DNA of 64,000 bases from NCBI GenBank assembly GCA_030695205.1, contig JAUYTN010000004.1, positions 62,001 to 126,000 on the forward strand. Reading direction: 5' to 3'. Position numbers and translations under genes: made by a program. The notes beneath the pieces were generated by a model, which ran no database searches, was not told the origin of the DNA, and was given only the letters and a program-made list of their open reading frames with translations. This document shows positions 35,975 to 46,498 of this stretch, one piece after another; the stretch's first letter is position 1; each line of letters starts with the position of its first letter. This DNA comes from Burkholderiaceae bacterium (GTDB lineage Bacteria; Pseudomonadota; Gammaproteobacteria; Burkholderiales; Burkholderiaceae_C).

Positions 35975-37183
35975 TCAAATCACCTTGGCAATTGCCTGGC
36001 AGACGTAATCGATGTTTTTGCTGTTCAGTGCGGCGACGCACATGCGGCCCGTGTCGGTGCCGTACACCCCAAAGTCGGAGCGCAGGCGCACCATCTGGTC
36101 TTTGGAGAGGCCTGAGTAGCTGAACATGCCAATCTGGGTGGTGATGAAGCTCATGTCCTGGGTCACACCAGCGGCTTTGAGGCCGTCGACCAGCTTTTGG
36201 CGCATGGCTTTGATGCGTACGCGCATTTCGGCCAGTTCACCTTCCCATTGGGCGCGCAGTTCGGGGTTGTTCAGCACCGCAGCCACGATGGCACCACCGT
36301 GGGTTGGTGGGTTGGAGTAGTTGGTGCGGATGGCAATTTTCAGCTGGCTGAGCACGCGGTCGGTTTCTTCTTTGCTGCTGCCCACCACGCTGAGGGCACC
36401 CACGCGTTCACCGTAGAGGCTGAAGCTCTTGGAGAAGCTGGTGGATACAAAAATGTTCAGACCAGCTGCCACGAACTTGCCGATGACTGCACCGTCTTCG
36501 GCAATGCCGTAGCCAAAGCCCTGGTAGGCCATGTCCAGGAATGCGGTCAGGTCGCGGGCTTTGACCGCTTCAATCACCTGGTCCCACTGGGCGGCGGAAA
36601 TGTCGTAGCCGGTGGGGTTGTGGCAGCAGGCATGCAGCAGCACGATGGTGCCTGCGGGTGCGGCATTCAGAGCCGCCAGCATGCCGTCAAAGTTGATGCC
36701 ACCCAGGCCGCCGTTGGCGCTCTGGTCAAAGTAGGGGTAGGTTTCCACCGTGAAGCCGGCGTTGGAGAACAGGGCACGGTGGTTTTCCCAGCTGGGGTCG
36801 GAAATCAGCACCTTGGCGTTGGGGCTGACTTTTTTCAGGAAGTCGGCGCCGATTTTCAGGCCGCCGGTGCCGCCGATGGCCTGCACGGTGGCCACGCGGC
36901 CGCTCTTGACCACGTCAGAGTCTGCGCCAAACACCAGGGCCTTGACCGCTGCGTCGTACGCCGCAATGCCGTCGATGGGCAGGTAGCCACGTGCGGTGGG
37001 CTTTTCCATCATGGTGTGCTCGGCGGCTTGCACGCACTGCAGCAGGGGCAGCTTGCCGTTGTCGTCGAAGTACACGCCCACGCCGAGGTTGACTTTGTTG
37101 GGATTGGTGTCGGCGTTGTACTGCTCGTTCAGACCCAGAATCGGGTCGCGGGGGGCCATTTCGACGGCGGAAAACAAGGACAT
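35975..37183 (-). CDS. tyrB: Aromatic amino acid aminotransferase (class I)
   Basis: PLP enzyme of 402 residues, close to AspC/TyrB. It shows MSLFSAVEMAPRDPILGLNE at the start, HACCHNPTGYD for PLP binding, the lysine in STSFSKSFSLYGERVG and the substrate Arg near TGRMCVAALN. It transfers amino groups among aspartate, tyrosine, phenylalanine and 2-oxoglutarate; which is preferred cannot be told. The ATG at 37183 has CAGGA upstream. The longer frame to 37492 is antisense to the next gene. Confidence 0.92.
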   Translation of the reverse strand: MSLFSAVEMAPRDPILGLNEQYNADTNPNKVNLGVGVYFDDNGKLPLLQCVQAAEHTMMEKPTARGYLPIDGIAAYDAAVKALVFGADSDVVKSGRVATVQAIGGTGGLKIGADFLKKVSPNAKVLISDPSWENHRALFSNAGFTVETYPYFDQSANGGLGGINFDGMLAALNAAPAGTIVLLHACCHNPTGYDISAAQWDQVIEAVKARDLTAFLDMAYQGFGYGIAEDGAVIGKFVAAGLNIFVSTSFSKSFSLYGERVGALSVVGSSKEETDRVLSQLKIAIRTNYSNPPTHGGAIVAAVLNNPELRAQWEGELAEMRVRIKAMRQKLVDGLKAAGVTQDMSFITTQIGMFSYSGLSKDQMVRLRSDFGVYGTDTGRMCVAALNSKNIDYVCQAIAKVI

Positions 37184-37244
37184 GAAGATTCCTGTGGGTA
37201 GTTGGGATTGAGTTGCGTTTGGGCTCACTTGGGCGGGAACTATT

Positions 37245-40166
37245 TTACCGATGGCTGAGCGGCGTTCCGCCGAGGTATTTGCCCATGAACGCAGACCAAG
37301 GTTGCGGCTGGTCGAATAGAAATCCTTGCAGAAGTTCGCAGCCATGTTGTGCCAAAAAGGTGGCTTGGGCGACGGTTTCAACCCCTTCGGCAACGGTGTG
37401 CATTCTGAAGCGACGCGCAATCGAAAAAATAGCTTGGACCAAGGCCGCGTTATCGGCATCGGTTTCGATGTCCCGCACAAAAGACCGGTCAATCTTGATT
37501 TCGTGAACGGGCAAGCGCTTCAGGTACGCCAGGCTGGAATAGCCCGTTCCAAAGTCGTCCAGTGAAAAGCGGTATCCCGCTTCGTGAAGGCTCACCACCT
37601 GCTTGGCCAGATGCTCTTGCAGTAATACGCCCTCTGTGATCTCAAGCATCAGCGCTTCGGGTGTCAGGTGGTTCTGACGGACGACGTGGTTCAGGTGGTC
37701 GGTGAAATTTTCGTGGCGGAGTTGGTTTGGACTGACGTTGACGGACAAGACAAAGGAGGGCGACTTTTCACGGATCGCTTTGGCGATGGCACAGGCTTGT
37801 CCCAAAACCCATCTGCCTATGGGCACGATGAGTTCAGATTCTTCGGCAATGGGTATGAATACCGCAGGTGGTACCAGGCCTTTGTACGGGTGTCTCCAGC
37901 GCAGCAGCACTTCGCCGCCAGCGAGTTGGCCCGTTTGGGTCCACTTGCCCTGTACGAACAGCTCAAACTCGTTGCGTGCAAGTGCCTGACGCAGGTCGTG
38001 GTCGATTTGCAGGCGCATGGCAACCGCTTGTTGCATGGCAGACTCGTAAATGCGCAGCGTGCCACGCATTTCGCTTTTTGCACCGTACATGGCGGTGTCT
38101 GCCTCGCGCACCAAATCCTCCACTGTTTCTTGGTTGGATTTTGGGAAAACACTGATCCCCATGCTGGCACCCAAGGTGAGGTCGTACTGAGCGACTTTGA
38201 CTGGGATATCAAGGGTTTTGAGCAGCTTCTCGCCAACGGCTTGTGCCCTTTCTTGAGCGGTCTCTAGGTCGTGGCCAAGCTGTGGCAACAGCACCAGCAT
38301 TTCGTCGCCCCCCAGTCGCGCCAGGGTGTCCTCTTCGCGCAATTCGGACAACAGCCTTTCGGTCACTTTCTTCAGCACTTCATCGCCCACGCCATGTCCA
38401 AAGCTGTCATTGATGCGTTTGAAGTGGTCCAAATCCAGGTAGAGCAGGGCGCCACACTGGGCGTGGCGCCGCGCAGCACTCAGTGCCCGCGCGGAGCATT
38501 CCAGTATCGCGACGCGGTTGGCCAAACCGGTGAGGGCATCGGTGGTTGCAGCACGGTGCAGGGCCGTTTCAGTGCGTTTTTGTTCGTCAATGTCCAGATG
38601 GATGCCCGCCAGGCGTGTGGCGTGTCCTTGCGCGTCCCTATCGGTCACGGCCCCGCCACACAACACCCACCGCCATTGCCCGTCTCCGGTGCGCAAGCGC
38701 TCTTCAAATTTGAAGGTAGCATTGTTTCCGCGCAACGCTTCAAGAATGGCCCGCTTGCATTTCAGCTGATCGTCCGGGTGGACGAGATCGCGCGTGCGGA
38801 TCTGGTTACTCGCCAGCCTCAAGTGTTTGACCCAACTGTCAGACAGCTCCAGCATGTCGCTTGCAAGGCTCCAGGTCCAGTAGCCGACGTCGGCCGTTTG
38901 GGTCGCCAATTCAAGGTATTTGCTGGATTGGATTTGCTCGGTTTGATCTGAAAACGCCAGGATGGAACCCTCAGGCTCACCTGCTGCGCTGGGCAGCAAA
39001 GCCACTTGCACGTCCATCCAGCGTGACGGAGAAGTGCCACCTTGTATGTTCATCAGTTGGCGAGGAGGAGCGCTGCGGCTTTGCAGTGCCGTTCGGGCCA
39101 GCACCTCCATTGGAGGCGGTATGGTGTTGACGTGAGTGTGGCCAGCCCGCTCCAAAATGCGCCGCGCTGTACTGTTGGTTCGCACCATCTGTAGGTCGAT
39201 GTCGTGCAAAACCAAACCCACAGGTACCGACTCTATGACGGCATTCAGGTGATTTTGTCTGAGCACAAGGTCGGAAATGTCGGTCTCAATCGCCACAAAG
39301 CCCACAAACTCCCCACTTTCAGTGTGAAGCGGCTGCAGGTCCACATCCATCCAATACACGTTGCCGTGTTTGCCTCGGTTGAGTATGTGCACCCTGGCGT
39401 GCGACCTGTTCAAAACCGCAAGGCCCAGGGCTTGCCGGGCTTCTTTTGAGGTACCCTCAAACTGCAAAAGTTTGCCGGGTTGTTGGCCAAGCGCCTCTTG
39501 CAGCGTGTAGCCCGTGGTTCTTTCGAACGCCGCGTTCACCCAAGTGATCAGGCCCTTTGGGTCGGCCATGATCACGACGTTGTGCGTGCGCTCTGCCACC
39601 AATGCCAAACGCTCAAACTCCTGCTTGCGCTGCGTCAGCTGGCGTTCCGCTGCAGCCTGACGTTGAACAGCTAGGCGCAACTCCAGCAGTTGCATCAGTT
39701 GCCGCCCCAGACGGCGCAGCGTGTCGGCTTCGTCGGCGTTGAGTTGGCGGGGTATGTGGTCAATCAGGCAAAGGGTTCCTATGGCCAGACCGTCAGTCGT
39801 GACCAGCGGACAACCTGCGTAAAACCGAATGTGTGGCGCACCCGTGACCAGTGGGTTGGACGCAAAGCGGTGGTCGGCCAAGGAGTCCTCCACCACCATC
39901 AAGTCGTTGTCCAGAATGGCGTGCGCACAAAAGGACACACCACGGTCTGTGGACGGCGTGTCAAGCCCCCATTTGCTCTTGAACCACTGCCGGTGCTCAT
40001 CCAGCAGCGACACCAAGGCGATTGGCACACCCAACATGCGTGCAGCCAAGGCCGTGATATCGTCAAAATCTTGCTCAGCGTTGGTGTCGAGTATTTGGTA
40101 GGAGCGCAGCCGCTCGAGACGTGCTTCCTCGTTGAGAGGCAATGGAGCCTGCTGGTAAGGTTTCAT
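37245..40166 (-). CDS. GAF-PAS-GGDEF-EAL cyclic di-GMP protein
   Basis: Cytosolic protein of 973 residues with no membrane helix. Domains in order: GAF (about 20-165), PAS modules (about 185-550), GGDEF (about 555-715) and EAL (about 730-965). The GGDEF signature is GGDEM with an upstream REED inhibitory site, so cyclase activity may be reduced. The EAL part keeps EVLLRW, NVSPNQL, DDFGTGYSSL and EGVET, so phosphodiesterase activity is likely. The ATG at 40166 is chosen by homology. It is divergent from uvrB. Confidence 0.92.
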   Translation of the reverse strand: MKPYQQAPLPLNEEARLERLRSYQILDTNAEQDFDDITALAARMLGVPIALVSLLDEHRQWFKSKWGLDTPSTDRGVSFCAHAILDNDLMVVEDSLADHRFASNPLVTGAPHIRFYAGCPLVTTDGLAIGTLCLIDHIPRQLNADEADTLRRLGRQLMQLLELRLAVQRQAAAERQLTQRKQEFERLALVAERTHNVVIMADPKGLITWVNAAFERTTGYTLQEALGQQPGKLLQFEGTSKEARQALGLAVLNRSHARVHILNRGKHGNVYWMDVDLQPLHTESGEFVGFVAIETDISDLVLRQNHLNAVIESVPVGLVLHDIDLQMVRTNSTARRILERAGHTHVNTIPPPMEVLARTALQSRSAPPRQLMNIQGGTSPSRWMDVQVALLPSAAGEPEGSILAFSDQTEQIQSSKYLELATQTADVGYWTWSLASDMLELSDSWVKHLRLASNQIRTRDLVHPDDQLKCKRAILEALRGNNATFKFEERLRTGDGQWRWVLCGGAVTDRDAQGHATRLAGIHLDIDEQKRTETALHRAATTDALTGLANRVAILECSARALSAARRHAQCGALLYLDLDHFKRINDSFGHGVGDEVLKKVTERLLSELREEDTLARLGGDEMLVLLPQLGHDLETAQERAQAVGEKLLKTLDIPVKVAQYDLTLGASMGISVFPKSNQETVEDLVREADTAMYGAKSEMRGTLRIYESAMQQAVAMRLQIDHDLRQALARNEFELFVQGKWTQTGQLAGGEVLLRWRHPYKGLVPPAVFIPIAEESELIVPIGRWVLGQACAIAKAIREKSPSFVLSVNVSPNQLRHENFTDHLNHVVRQNHLTPEALMLEITEGVLLQEHLAKQVVSLHEAGYRFSLDDFGTGYSSLAYLKRLPVHEIKIDRSFVRDIETDADNAALVQAIFSIARRFRMHTVAEGVETVAQATFLAQHGCELLQGFLFDQPQPWSAFMGKYLGGTPLSHR

Positions 40167-40393
40167 TATCTGGTCCTGTTCGCACCCATTACCCAACCGA
40201 AACAACGTGACTCGCACCGGATGCATCTGTGGTCGGCGTTTGGGCAATGTGTGCAGTAAGCACTCCTCACGGCAAAGTTATACCTCCGTCAGCGTGAGGC
40301 TGTTACCTCAGGTACGCTAAAACGCTTGGCTTCAATGTTTGGGTTGACAAATATCAATCCCTTGCCAGTTTTGCTGCCTCAAGCAGTTTTTTT
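40167..40393. promoter_or_regulatory. Divergent region upstream of uvrB and the GGDEF-EAL gene
   Basis: 227 bp without a gene. It holds an inverted repeat TGAGG/CCTCA (40295-40310), a TTGACA box at 40344-40349 pointing to uvrB, and a weak hairpin CTGC/GCAG followed by seven T just before the uvrB ATG. No SOS (LexA) box of the CTGT-N8-ACAG type is visible. Confidence 0.45.
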
Positions 40394-42475
40394 ATGTCCG
40401 ATTTGCCAGGTCAGTTTGTTTCTTTTCCAGGTTCGCCGTTTGAGCTGTTCATGCCTTACCCGCCCGCAGGCGACCAACCCACAGCCATCGAGAAATTGGT
40501 GGAAGGCCTGAATGACGGCGAGCTGTTCCAGACCCTGCTGGGCGTGACCGGCTCGGGCAAAACCTTCACCATGGCCAACGTGATTGCCCGCATGGGCCGC
40601 CCGGCCATTGTGTTTGCGCCCAACAAGACACTGGCTGCGCAGTTGTACAGCGAGTTCCGCGAGTTTTTCCCCAAAAACGCGGTGGAGTATTTCGTCAGTT
40701 ATTACGACTACTACCAGCCCGAGGCCTATGTGCCCCAGCGCGATCTGTTCATTGAAAAAGACAGCGCCATCAACGAGCACATCGAACAGATGCGCCTCAG
40801 CTGCACCAAAAGCCTGCTGGAGCGCAAAGACGTGGTCATCGTCGCCACCGTGTCGGCCATCTACGGCATTGGCAAACCCGAGAGTTACCACCAGATGGTG
40901 ATGACGCTGCGAGTGGGCGACAAAGCGGGTCAACGCGACGTAATCGCCCAACTGGTGCGCATGCAGTACCAGCGCAACGACATGGAGTTTTCGCGCGGTA
41001 AGTTCCGGGTGCGGGGCGACACCATCGACGTGTTTCCGGCCGAGCACTCCGAGCTGGCGGTGCGCATCGAGCTGTTCGATGACGAAATCGAGGCCTTGAT
41101 GCTGTTTGACCCGCTGACCGGGCGCATCCGCCAGAAAATCCCACGCTTCACCGTGTACCCCAGCAGCCACTACGTCACCCCGCGCGAGCAGGTGCTGGTG
41201 GCCGTGGAAACCATCAAGGAAGAGCTGCGCACCCGCTTGGCTGAGCTGGTGGGCATGGGCAAGCTCGTCGAGGCGCAACGCCTGGAGCAGCGCACCCGGT
41301 TTGACCTGGAAATGCTCGCCGAGGTAGGGCACTGCAAGGGCATTGAGAACTACACCCGCCACCTGAGCGGGGCTGCGCCGGGCGAGCCGCCGTCCACCCT
41401 GACCGACTACATGCCCGCCAACGCGCTCATGTTCCTGGACGAAAGCCACGTCATGATGGGACAGCTCGGTGGCATGTACAACGGTGACCGTGCCCGAAAA
41501 ACCACGCTGGTGGAATACGGTTTTCGCCTGCCCAGCGCCCTGGACAACCGGCCTTTGCAGCTGCAGGAGTTCGAGCAGCGCATGCGCCAGACCATTTTCG
41601 TCACGGCCACGCCCGCCGATTACGAAAAAACCCATTCCGGCCAGGTGGTGGAACAACTGGTGCGCCCCACCGGCCTGGTGGACCCTGAAGTGGAAGTGCG
41701 CCCCGCCACCCACCAGGTGGACGATGTGCTGCAGGAGATTCGCATCCGGGTGGACAAAAACGAGCGCGTGCTCATCACCGTGCTGACCAAGCGCATGGCC
41801 GAGCAGCTGACCGATTACCTGAGTGAAAACGGCGTGAAGGTGCGCTACATCCACAGCGATGTGGACACGGTGGAGCGGGTGGAAATTTTGCGCGACCTGC
41901 GCCTGGGCGCCTTCGACGTGCTGGTCGGTATCAACCTGCTGCGCGAAGGCATTGACTTGCCCGAGGTCTCATTGATCGCCATTCTGGATGCGGACAAAGA
42001 GGGGTTTTTGCGCTCGGAGCGTTCACTCATTCAAACCATTGGCCGTGCGGCGCGCAACGTGAACGGCAAGGCCATTCTGTACGCCGACCGCATCACCAAC
42101 TCCATGAAGCTGGCCATGGGCGAAACCGAGCGCCGCCGCACCCGGCAGGTGGCTTTCAACCTGGCCCATGGCATCACGCCGCGCACCATCACCAAGCGCA
42201 TCAAAGACCTGATCGACGGTGTGTACAGCGAAAAAGCCGGGCAGGACGCCGAAAAGCTGGCCCAGGAAACCCAGCAGCGCCTCGCTGCCGAGGCCATGAG
42301 CGAGAAAGACATTGCCAAGGAAATCAAACGGCTGGAGAAGCTGATGCTGGAGCACGCACGCAACCTGGAATTCGAGCAGGCGGCCAGGGTGCGCGACCAA
42401 TTGGCGGTGCTCAAGGAGCAGGCCTTTGGCGGCCCTGGGCACGACAACGTAGTCAGTTTGGCAGGGCGGGCATGA
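40394..42475 (+). CDS. uvrB: Excinuclease ABC subunit B
   Basis: DNA repair helicase of 693 residues. Walker A is [10 protein letters not shown]; the beta-hairpin region [15 protein letters not shown], the DESH box in [12 protein letters not shown] and the C-terminal UVR motif ([20 protein letters not shown]) are present. It verifies damage with UvrA and recruits UvrC. The ATG at 40394 gives the correct N-terminus but has no ribosome binding site: seven T precede it. An AT-rich element follows the stop. Confidence 0.97.
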   Translation: MSDLPGQFVSFPGSPFELFMPYPPAGDQPTAIEKLVEGLNDGELFQTLLGVTGSGKTFTMANVIARMGRPAIVFAPNKTLAAQLYSEFREFFPKNAVEYFVSYYDYYQPEAYVPQRDLFIEKDSAINEHIEQMRLSCTKSLLERKDVVIVATVSAIYGIGKPESYHQMVMTLRVGDKAGQRDVIAQLVRMQYQRNDMEFSRGKFRVRGDTIDVFPAEHSELAVRIELFDDEIEALMLFDPLTGRIRQKIPRFTVYPSSHYVTPREQVLVAVETIKEELRTRLAELVGMGKLVEAQRLEQRTRFDLEMLAEVGHCKGIENYTRHLSGAAPGEPPSTLTDYMPANALMFLDESHVMMGQLGGMYNGDRARKTTLVEYGFRLPSALDNRPLQLQEFEQRMRQTIFVTATPADYEKTHSGQVVEQLVRPTGLVDPEVEVRPATHQVDDVLQEIRIRVDKNERVLITVLTKRMAEQLTDYLSENGVKVRYIHSDVDTVERVEILRDLRLGAFDVLVGINLLREGIDLPEVSLIAILDADKEGFLRSERSLIQTIGRAARNVNGKAILYADRITNSMKLAMGETERRRTRQVAFNLAHGITPRTITKRIKDLIDGVYSEKAGQDAEKLAQETQQRLAAEAMSEKDIAKEIKRLEKLMLEHARNLEFEQAARVRDQLAVLKEQAFGGPGHDNVVSLAGRA

Positions 42476-42477
42476 TA

Positions 42478-42535
42478 ACAACTATATAGCTAACTATGTA
42501 TATTTGATAAGACTAAAAGCCGTTTTTTATTCATT
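42478..42535 (-). repeat. AT-rich dispersed element between uvrB and the phosphatase gene
   Basis: On the minus strand it reads AATAAAAAACGGCTTTTAGT at one end and CATAGTTAGCTATATAGTT at the other, aligned with the elements at 14790, 28043, 48777 and 51771. It fills nearly all of the 76 bp gap. Confidence 0.6.
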
Positions 42536-42551
42536 TTTCAGGAGGTAACAG

Positions 42552-43043
42552 ATGGCCACTGCCTTCAAGGTGCTGATGGTGTGCATGGGCAACATATGCC
42601 GCAGCCCAACCGCCGAGGCGGTGTTGCGCGCGCAGCTGGAGCGCGCCGGGTTGTCTGGCGATGTGCAGGTGTCCTCTGCGGGTACACACGCTTACCACCT
42701 GGGCAGGCCAGCCGACGAGCGCAGTGCAGTGCATGCCCTGGCGCGTGGCATCGACCTGTCGGCCCACCGTGCCAGGCAAATCTCCGATGCCGACTTTGCC
42801 GAGATGGACCTGGTCCTCGTCATGGACTGGGACAACCTGGCGCTTGCCCAGGCGGCGTGCCCATCCGTACACCAGCACAAGGTGCGGCGGTTGATGGAGT
42901 TTGCCCGCCGCTGCCCGGACACCGTGGTGCCCGATCCCTACCAAGGCGGAGCAGCGGGTTTCGAGCAGGTGCTCGATCTGGTGCAAGACGCCTGCGAGGG
43001 TCTGGTGGCCCATGTGCAACGACTCAAATCAAATAGTGACTGA
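42552..43043 (+). CDS. Low-molecular-weight protein-tyrosine phosphatase
   Basis: Phosphatase of 163 residues. The active-site loop CMGNICRS lies near residue 11 (C-x5-R-S) and the general-acid Asp in VPDPYQGG near residue 128. Such enzymes act on phosphotyrosine proteins, often in polysaccharide export, or on small phosphates. AGGAGGT stands before the ATG. It lies alone upstream of the iscR regulator; being just ahead of the isc operon is common in this group of bacteria. Confidence 0.92.
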   Translation: MATAFKVLMVCMGNICRSPTAEAVLRAQLERAGLSGDVQVSSAGTHAYHLGRPADERSAVHALARGIDLSAHRARQISDADFAEMDLVLVMDWDNLALAQAACPSVHQHKVRRLMEFARRCPDTVVPDPYQGGAAGFEQVLDLVQDACEGLVAHVQRLKSNSD

Positions 43044-43123
43044 GTGGTTTTTATTTGGCCAGCATGGTGCCCGATGAATCCCAAAGAGTTACAATGCCTA
43101 GCAAATCAGTTGGGCTTTGGTTT

Positions 43124-43148
43124 ATACTTGACGGAAACAGTCGGAAAC
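43124..43148 (+). promoter_or_regulatory. IscR type 1 binding site before iscR
   Basis: The 25 bases start ATACTTGACGG and continue AAACAGTCGGAAAC, matching the Escherichia coli type 1 IscR consensus at most positions, including GAC and AGTCGG. TATACT at 43123-43128 may be the -10 box, so cluster-loaded IscR would repress its own operon. Confidence 0.75.
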
Positions 43149-43257
43149 AAAGCCCTCGATTGATCAGTCAAGCCCGGGGGCGGGTGGACAACGTGAAGGC
43201 TCGCACCCCGAAGGTGCCGCCGGTTTGTGCAACACACCACACTGAAAGAGTATTGCC

Positions 43258-43794
43258 ATGCGACTCACCACCAAAGGCCGTTTTGCGGTCACCGCCATGA
43301 TTGACTTGGCCCTGCGCCAAAACAGCGGTCCCGTCACCTTGGCGGCCATCAGCCAGCGCCAGCAGATTTCTCTGTCCTACCTGGAGCAGCTGTTTGGCAA
43401 GCTGCGTCGCCACGAGTTGGTGGAGTCCACCCGCGGGCCCGGCGGTGGCTACACCCTGGGCCGCAAGGCCAGCGAGATCACGGTGGCTGACATCATTGTC
43501 TCGGTGGATGAGCCCATTGATGCCACCCAGTGCGGCGGCAAGGAAAACTGCCACGGCGAGGGCAACCGCTGCATGACCCATGAACTGTGGGCCGCTTTGA
43601 ACGAAAAAATGGTCGACTTCCTCGACTCCGTCAGCCTGCAAAAGCTGGTGGACGACCAACTGGCCAAAGGCCTGGTGGTGGAAAACGCGCCCCTCATCAA
43701 GCGGGCGATTTCCAGCAATCCGGTCCTCAAGCCCATCCGTGTCAATGCACCCAATTCGGTGTTTGCATTGGGTGCGGCCATGGCCAAGGCCTGA
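43258..43794 (+). CDS. iscR: Iron-sulfur cluster regulator IscR
   Basis: Rrf2-family regulator of 178 residues. A winged helix at the start ([20 protein letters not shown]) is followed by the cluster-binding cysteines in [20 protein letters not shown], with the expected C-x5-C-x5-C spacing. It senses Fe-S supply and represses the isc operon. The 214 bp upstream holds its own type 1 site and a small GCACC/GGTGC hairpin. It leads iscS-iscU-iscA-hscB-hscA-fdx. Confidence 0.97.
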   Translation: MRLTTKGRFAVTAMIDLALRQNSGPVTLAAISQRQQISLSYLEQLFGKLRRHELVESTRGPGGGYTLGRKASEITVADIIVSVDEPIDATQCGGKENCHGEGNRCMTHELWAALNEKMVDFLDSVSLQKLVDDQLAKGLVVENAPLIKRAISSNPVLKPIRVNAPNSVFALGAAMAKA

Positions 43795-43885
43795 CGTTTT
43801 TCGGTCGCAAGCCCCGGACGTTCAGGGTTGAAGTGCCGGCCCCACTGTCTCATCTTTTGACATTTTTTTGCGGATTTTGACACCC

Positions 43886-45103
43886 ATGACCACGCCCCAC
43901 TTCCCCATCTACATGGACTACAGCGCCACCAACCCCTGTGACCCACGGGTGGTGGATGCCATGATCCCCTGGCTGCGCGAGCATTTTGGCAACCCTGCGT
44001 CCCGCAGCCATGCGTGGGGCTGGGAGGCCGAAAAAGTCGTTGAAACCGCCCGTGGGCAGGTCGCGGACCTCATCGGAGCTGACCCGCGTGAAATCGTCTG
44101 GACCAGCGGTGCCACCGAGTCCAACAACCTGGCCATCAAAGGCGCGGCGCATTTCTACAAGGGCAAGGGCAAGCACCTGGTCACCGTCAAAACCGAGCAC
44201 AAAGCCGTGCTGGACACCATGCGCGAGCTGGAGCGCCAGGGCTTTGAGGTGACCTACCTCGATGTACAGGCAGACGGTTTGCTGGACCTGGATGTGTTCA
44301 AGGCCGCGCTGCGCGCCGACACCATCCTGGCCAGTGTCATGTTCGTGAACAACGAGATTGGTGTGATCCAGGACATAGCAGCCATCGGTGCCATCTGCCG
44401 CGAAAAGGGGGTGTTGCTGCACGTCGATGCCGCTCAGGCCACTGGCCGTGTGGACATCGACCTGACCACCTTGCCTGTGGACCTGATGAGCCTGACCAGC
44501 CACAAAACCTATGGCCCCAAGGGCATCGGTGCACTGTATGTGCGCCGCAAGCCCCGCGTCCGCCTGGAGGCCCAAATGCACGGCGGTGGCCACGAGCGCG
44601 GCATGCGTTCGGGCACGCTGCCCACCCACCAGTGCGTGGGCATGGGCGAGGCCTACCGCATTGCCAAGCTGGAAATGCACGAAGAAAACAAGCGTATTCA
44701 GGCTCTGCACGATCGCTTGCTCAAGGGCCTGCAGGGCATGGAAGAGGTGTTCATCAACGGCCACGCCACCCGGCGCGTGCCCCACAACCTGAACATGAGT
44801 TTCAACTACGTGGAGGGCGAGTCGCTGATCATGGGCATCAAGGGGCTGGCGGTGTCCAGTGGCTCGGCTTGTACCAGTGCCAGCCTGGAGCCCAGCTATG
44901 TGCTGCGCGCCCTGGGCCGCAGCGACGAACTGGCCCACAGCAGCCTGCGCATGACCATTGGTCGCTGGTCCACCGAAGAAGAAATTGATTACGCCATTGC
45001 CACCATCCAGGAAAACGTGGCGAAGTTGCGCGAGCTCTCCCCCCTGTGGGAAATGTTCAAAGACGGTATTGACCTGTCCACCATCCAGTGGGCGGCACAC
45101 TGA
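43886..45103 (+). CDS. iscS: Cysteine desulfurase
   Basis: PLP enzyme of 405 residues that takes sulfur from cysteine and gives it to Isc[19 protein letters not shown] opens the fold, the PLP lysine is in [11 protein letters not shown], and the catalytic Cys in [17 protein letters not shown] lies in a long loop typical of group I enzymes. The ATG at 43886 is chosen by homology. It lies 91 bp after iscR and 12 bp before iscU. Confidence 0.97.
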   Translation: MTTPHFPIYMDYSATNPCDPRVVDAMIPWLREHFGNPASRSHAWGWEAEKVVETARGQVADLIGADPREIVWTSGATESNNLAIKGAAHFYKGKGKHLVTVKTEHKAVLDTMRELERQGFEVTYLDVQADGLLDLDVFKAALRADTILASVMFVNNEIGVIQDIAAIGAICREKGVLLHVDAAQATGRVDIDLTTLPVDLMSLTSHKTYGPKGIGALYVRRKPRVRLEAQMHGGGHERGMRSGTLPTHQCVGMGEAYRIAKLEMHEENKRIQALHDRLLKGLQGMEEVFINGHATRRVPHNLNMSFNYVEGESLIMGIKGLAVSSGSACTSASLEPSYVLRALGRSDELAHSSLRMTIGRWSTEEEIDYAIATIQENVAKLRELSPLWEMFKDGIDLSTIQWAAH

Positions 45104-45115
45104 AGGAGAAAGACC

Positions 45116-45502
45116 ATGGCCTATTCTGAAAAAGTCGTTGATCACTACGAAAACCCCCGCAACGTCGGCAGCTTTGAAAAGGGCGACGACTCCGTGGGCA
45201 CTGGCATGGTGGGTGCTCCCGCTTGTGGCGATGTGATGAAGCTGCAAATCAAGGTCAACCCCACCACTGGCGTGATTGAAGACGCCCGTTTCAAAACCTA
45301 CGGCTGCGGCTCCGCCATTGCGTCCAGCTCACTCGTGACCGAGTGGGTCAAGGGCAAAACCCTCGATGAGGCAGCGGCGCTCAAAAACAGCCAGATTGCC
45401 CAAGAGCTGGCGCTGCCACCTGTCAAAATCCATTGCTCCATCCTGGCCGAAGACGCCATCAAGGCAGCCGTGGACGACTACCGCAAAAAGCAAACCCACT
45501 GA
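45116..45502 (+). CDS. iscU: Fe-S cluster scaffold protein
   Basis: Scaffold of 128 residues on which 2Fe-2S clusters are built. The three ligand cysteines are in [20 protein letters not shown] and [13 protein letters not shown]; the last is next to LPPVK, the site recognised by HscA. AAGGAGAAAGACC precedes the ATG. It sits in the canonical isc order. Confidence 0.98.
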   Translation: MAYSEKVVDHYENPRNVGSFEKGDDSVGTGMVGAPACGDVMKLQIKVNPTTGVIEDARFKTYGCGSAIASSSLVTEWVKGKTLDEAAALKNSQIAQELALPPVKIHCSILAEDAIKAAVDDYRKKQTH

Positions 45503-45506
45503 GACC

Positions 45507-45830
45507 ATGGCCGTCACACTCACAGAAGCCGCCGCACGGCACGTTACCCGCTACTTGAGCCGCCGCGGCAAAGGTGTGGGTGTGCGTCTTGGGGTCAAAA
45601 CCACCGGCTGCTCTGGCCTGGCCTACAAGCTGGAATACGCCGACGAGCAGGCCCCTGAGGACGTGGTGTTCCACAGCAACGGTGTGCTGGTGCTGGTGGA
45701 CCCCAAAAGCCTGGCCTACATCGACGGCACCCACCTTGATTTTGTGCGCGAGGGGCTGAACGAAGGTTTTCGCTTCAGCAACCCCAACGAGCGCGACAAA
45801 TGCGGCTGCGGCGAGTCTTTCCGGGTATGA
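45507..45830 (+). CDS. iscA: A-type Fe-S carrier
   Basis: Carrier of 107 residues with the three conserved cysteines, one in [13 protein letters not shown] near residue 36 and two in DKCGCGESF at the end. It passes clusters or iron to target proteins. It begins four bases after the iscU stop. Between it and hscB is an 88 bp gap. Confidence 0.97.
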   Translation: MAVTLTEAAARHVTRYLSRRGKGVGVRLGVKTTGCSGLAYKLEYADEQAPEDVVFHSNGVLVLVDPKSLAYIDGTHLDFVREGLNEGFRFSNPNERDKCGCGESFRV

Positions 45831-45918
45831 GTCTTGCCCGGATGGTGACGGGCAGCGTCTGTCTGGCGGTGTTCTGCGACTTGAGTGGCCTGGCTGCTCG
45901 CTTCCACGGGGGGCGTGC

Positions 45919-46464
45919 ATGTCACTGAGCCTGCAGGCCACCGACTTTGAACTGTTCGGTGTGCCAGAGCGTTTTGTCCAGGATGCCAGCGAGATCGATG
46001 CGCAGTGGAAGCGCCTGCTGCGCGAGGCACACCCCGACCGATTTGCGGCCCAAGGGGCTGCGGCTCAGCGGGTGTCCATGCAGTGGGCTGTGCGCATCAA
46101 CGAAGCACACCAGCGCCTCAAAGACCCTGTTCGCCGCGCTACCTACCTGTGTCAGCGCTGGGGGGCTGATGTCGATGCCGAGCGCAACACCTCCATGCCC
46201 GCCAGCTTCCTCATGCAGCAGATGGCCTGGCGGGAAGAGCTTGACGACGCTGGCTCCGACATCCCCGCTCTTGACGCCTTGCTGGCACGCGCCCGCGAGG
46301 CCCGCCTGTCCCTGTTGTCCGACCTGGCCCAGACCCTGGACGGTCCCAGCGACCTTGCCCCTGACCAGCGTGCACGCCAGGCGGTGGGGCACATTCGGGC
46401 CTTGATGTTCGTGGAGCGTTTCACGGGCGAACTCAATCAGCGGTTGGCGCAGCTGGAGGCCTGA
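45919..46464 (+). CDS. hscB: J-domain co-chaperone HscB
   Basis: Co-chaperone of 181 residues. The J domain holds the HPD motif in [10 protein letters not shown]; the C-terminal helical domain binds IscU. It stimulates HscA ATPase and loads IscU onto it. The cysteine zinc site of some eukaryotic forms is absent. The gene follows iscA and precedes hscA by 34 bp. Confidence 0.95.
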   Translation: MSLSLQATDFELFGVPERFVQDASEIDAQWKRLLREAHPDRFAAQGAAAQRVSMQWAVRINEAHQRLKDPVRRATYLCQRWGADVDAERNTSMPASFLMQQMAWREELDDAGSDIPALDALLARAREARLSLLSDLAQTLDGPSDLAPDQRARQAVGHIRALMFVERFTGELNQRLAQLEA

Positions 46465-46498
46465 CAGGCCACCAGACCGTCACCCCGACCACTTACCT

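Noticed and set aside
45827..45928. 33-codon frame between iscA and hscB
   Set aside because: It has no recognisable protein features and overlaps hscB in another frame; the gap is probably just a spacer.
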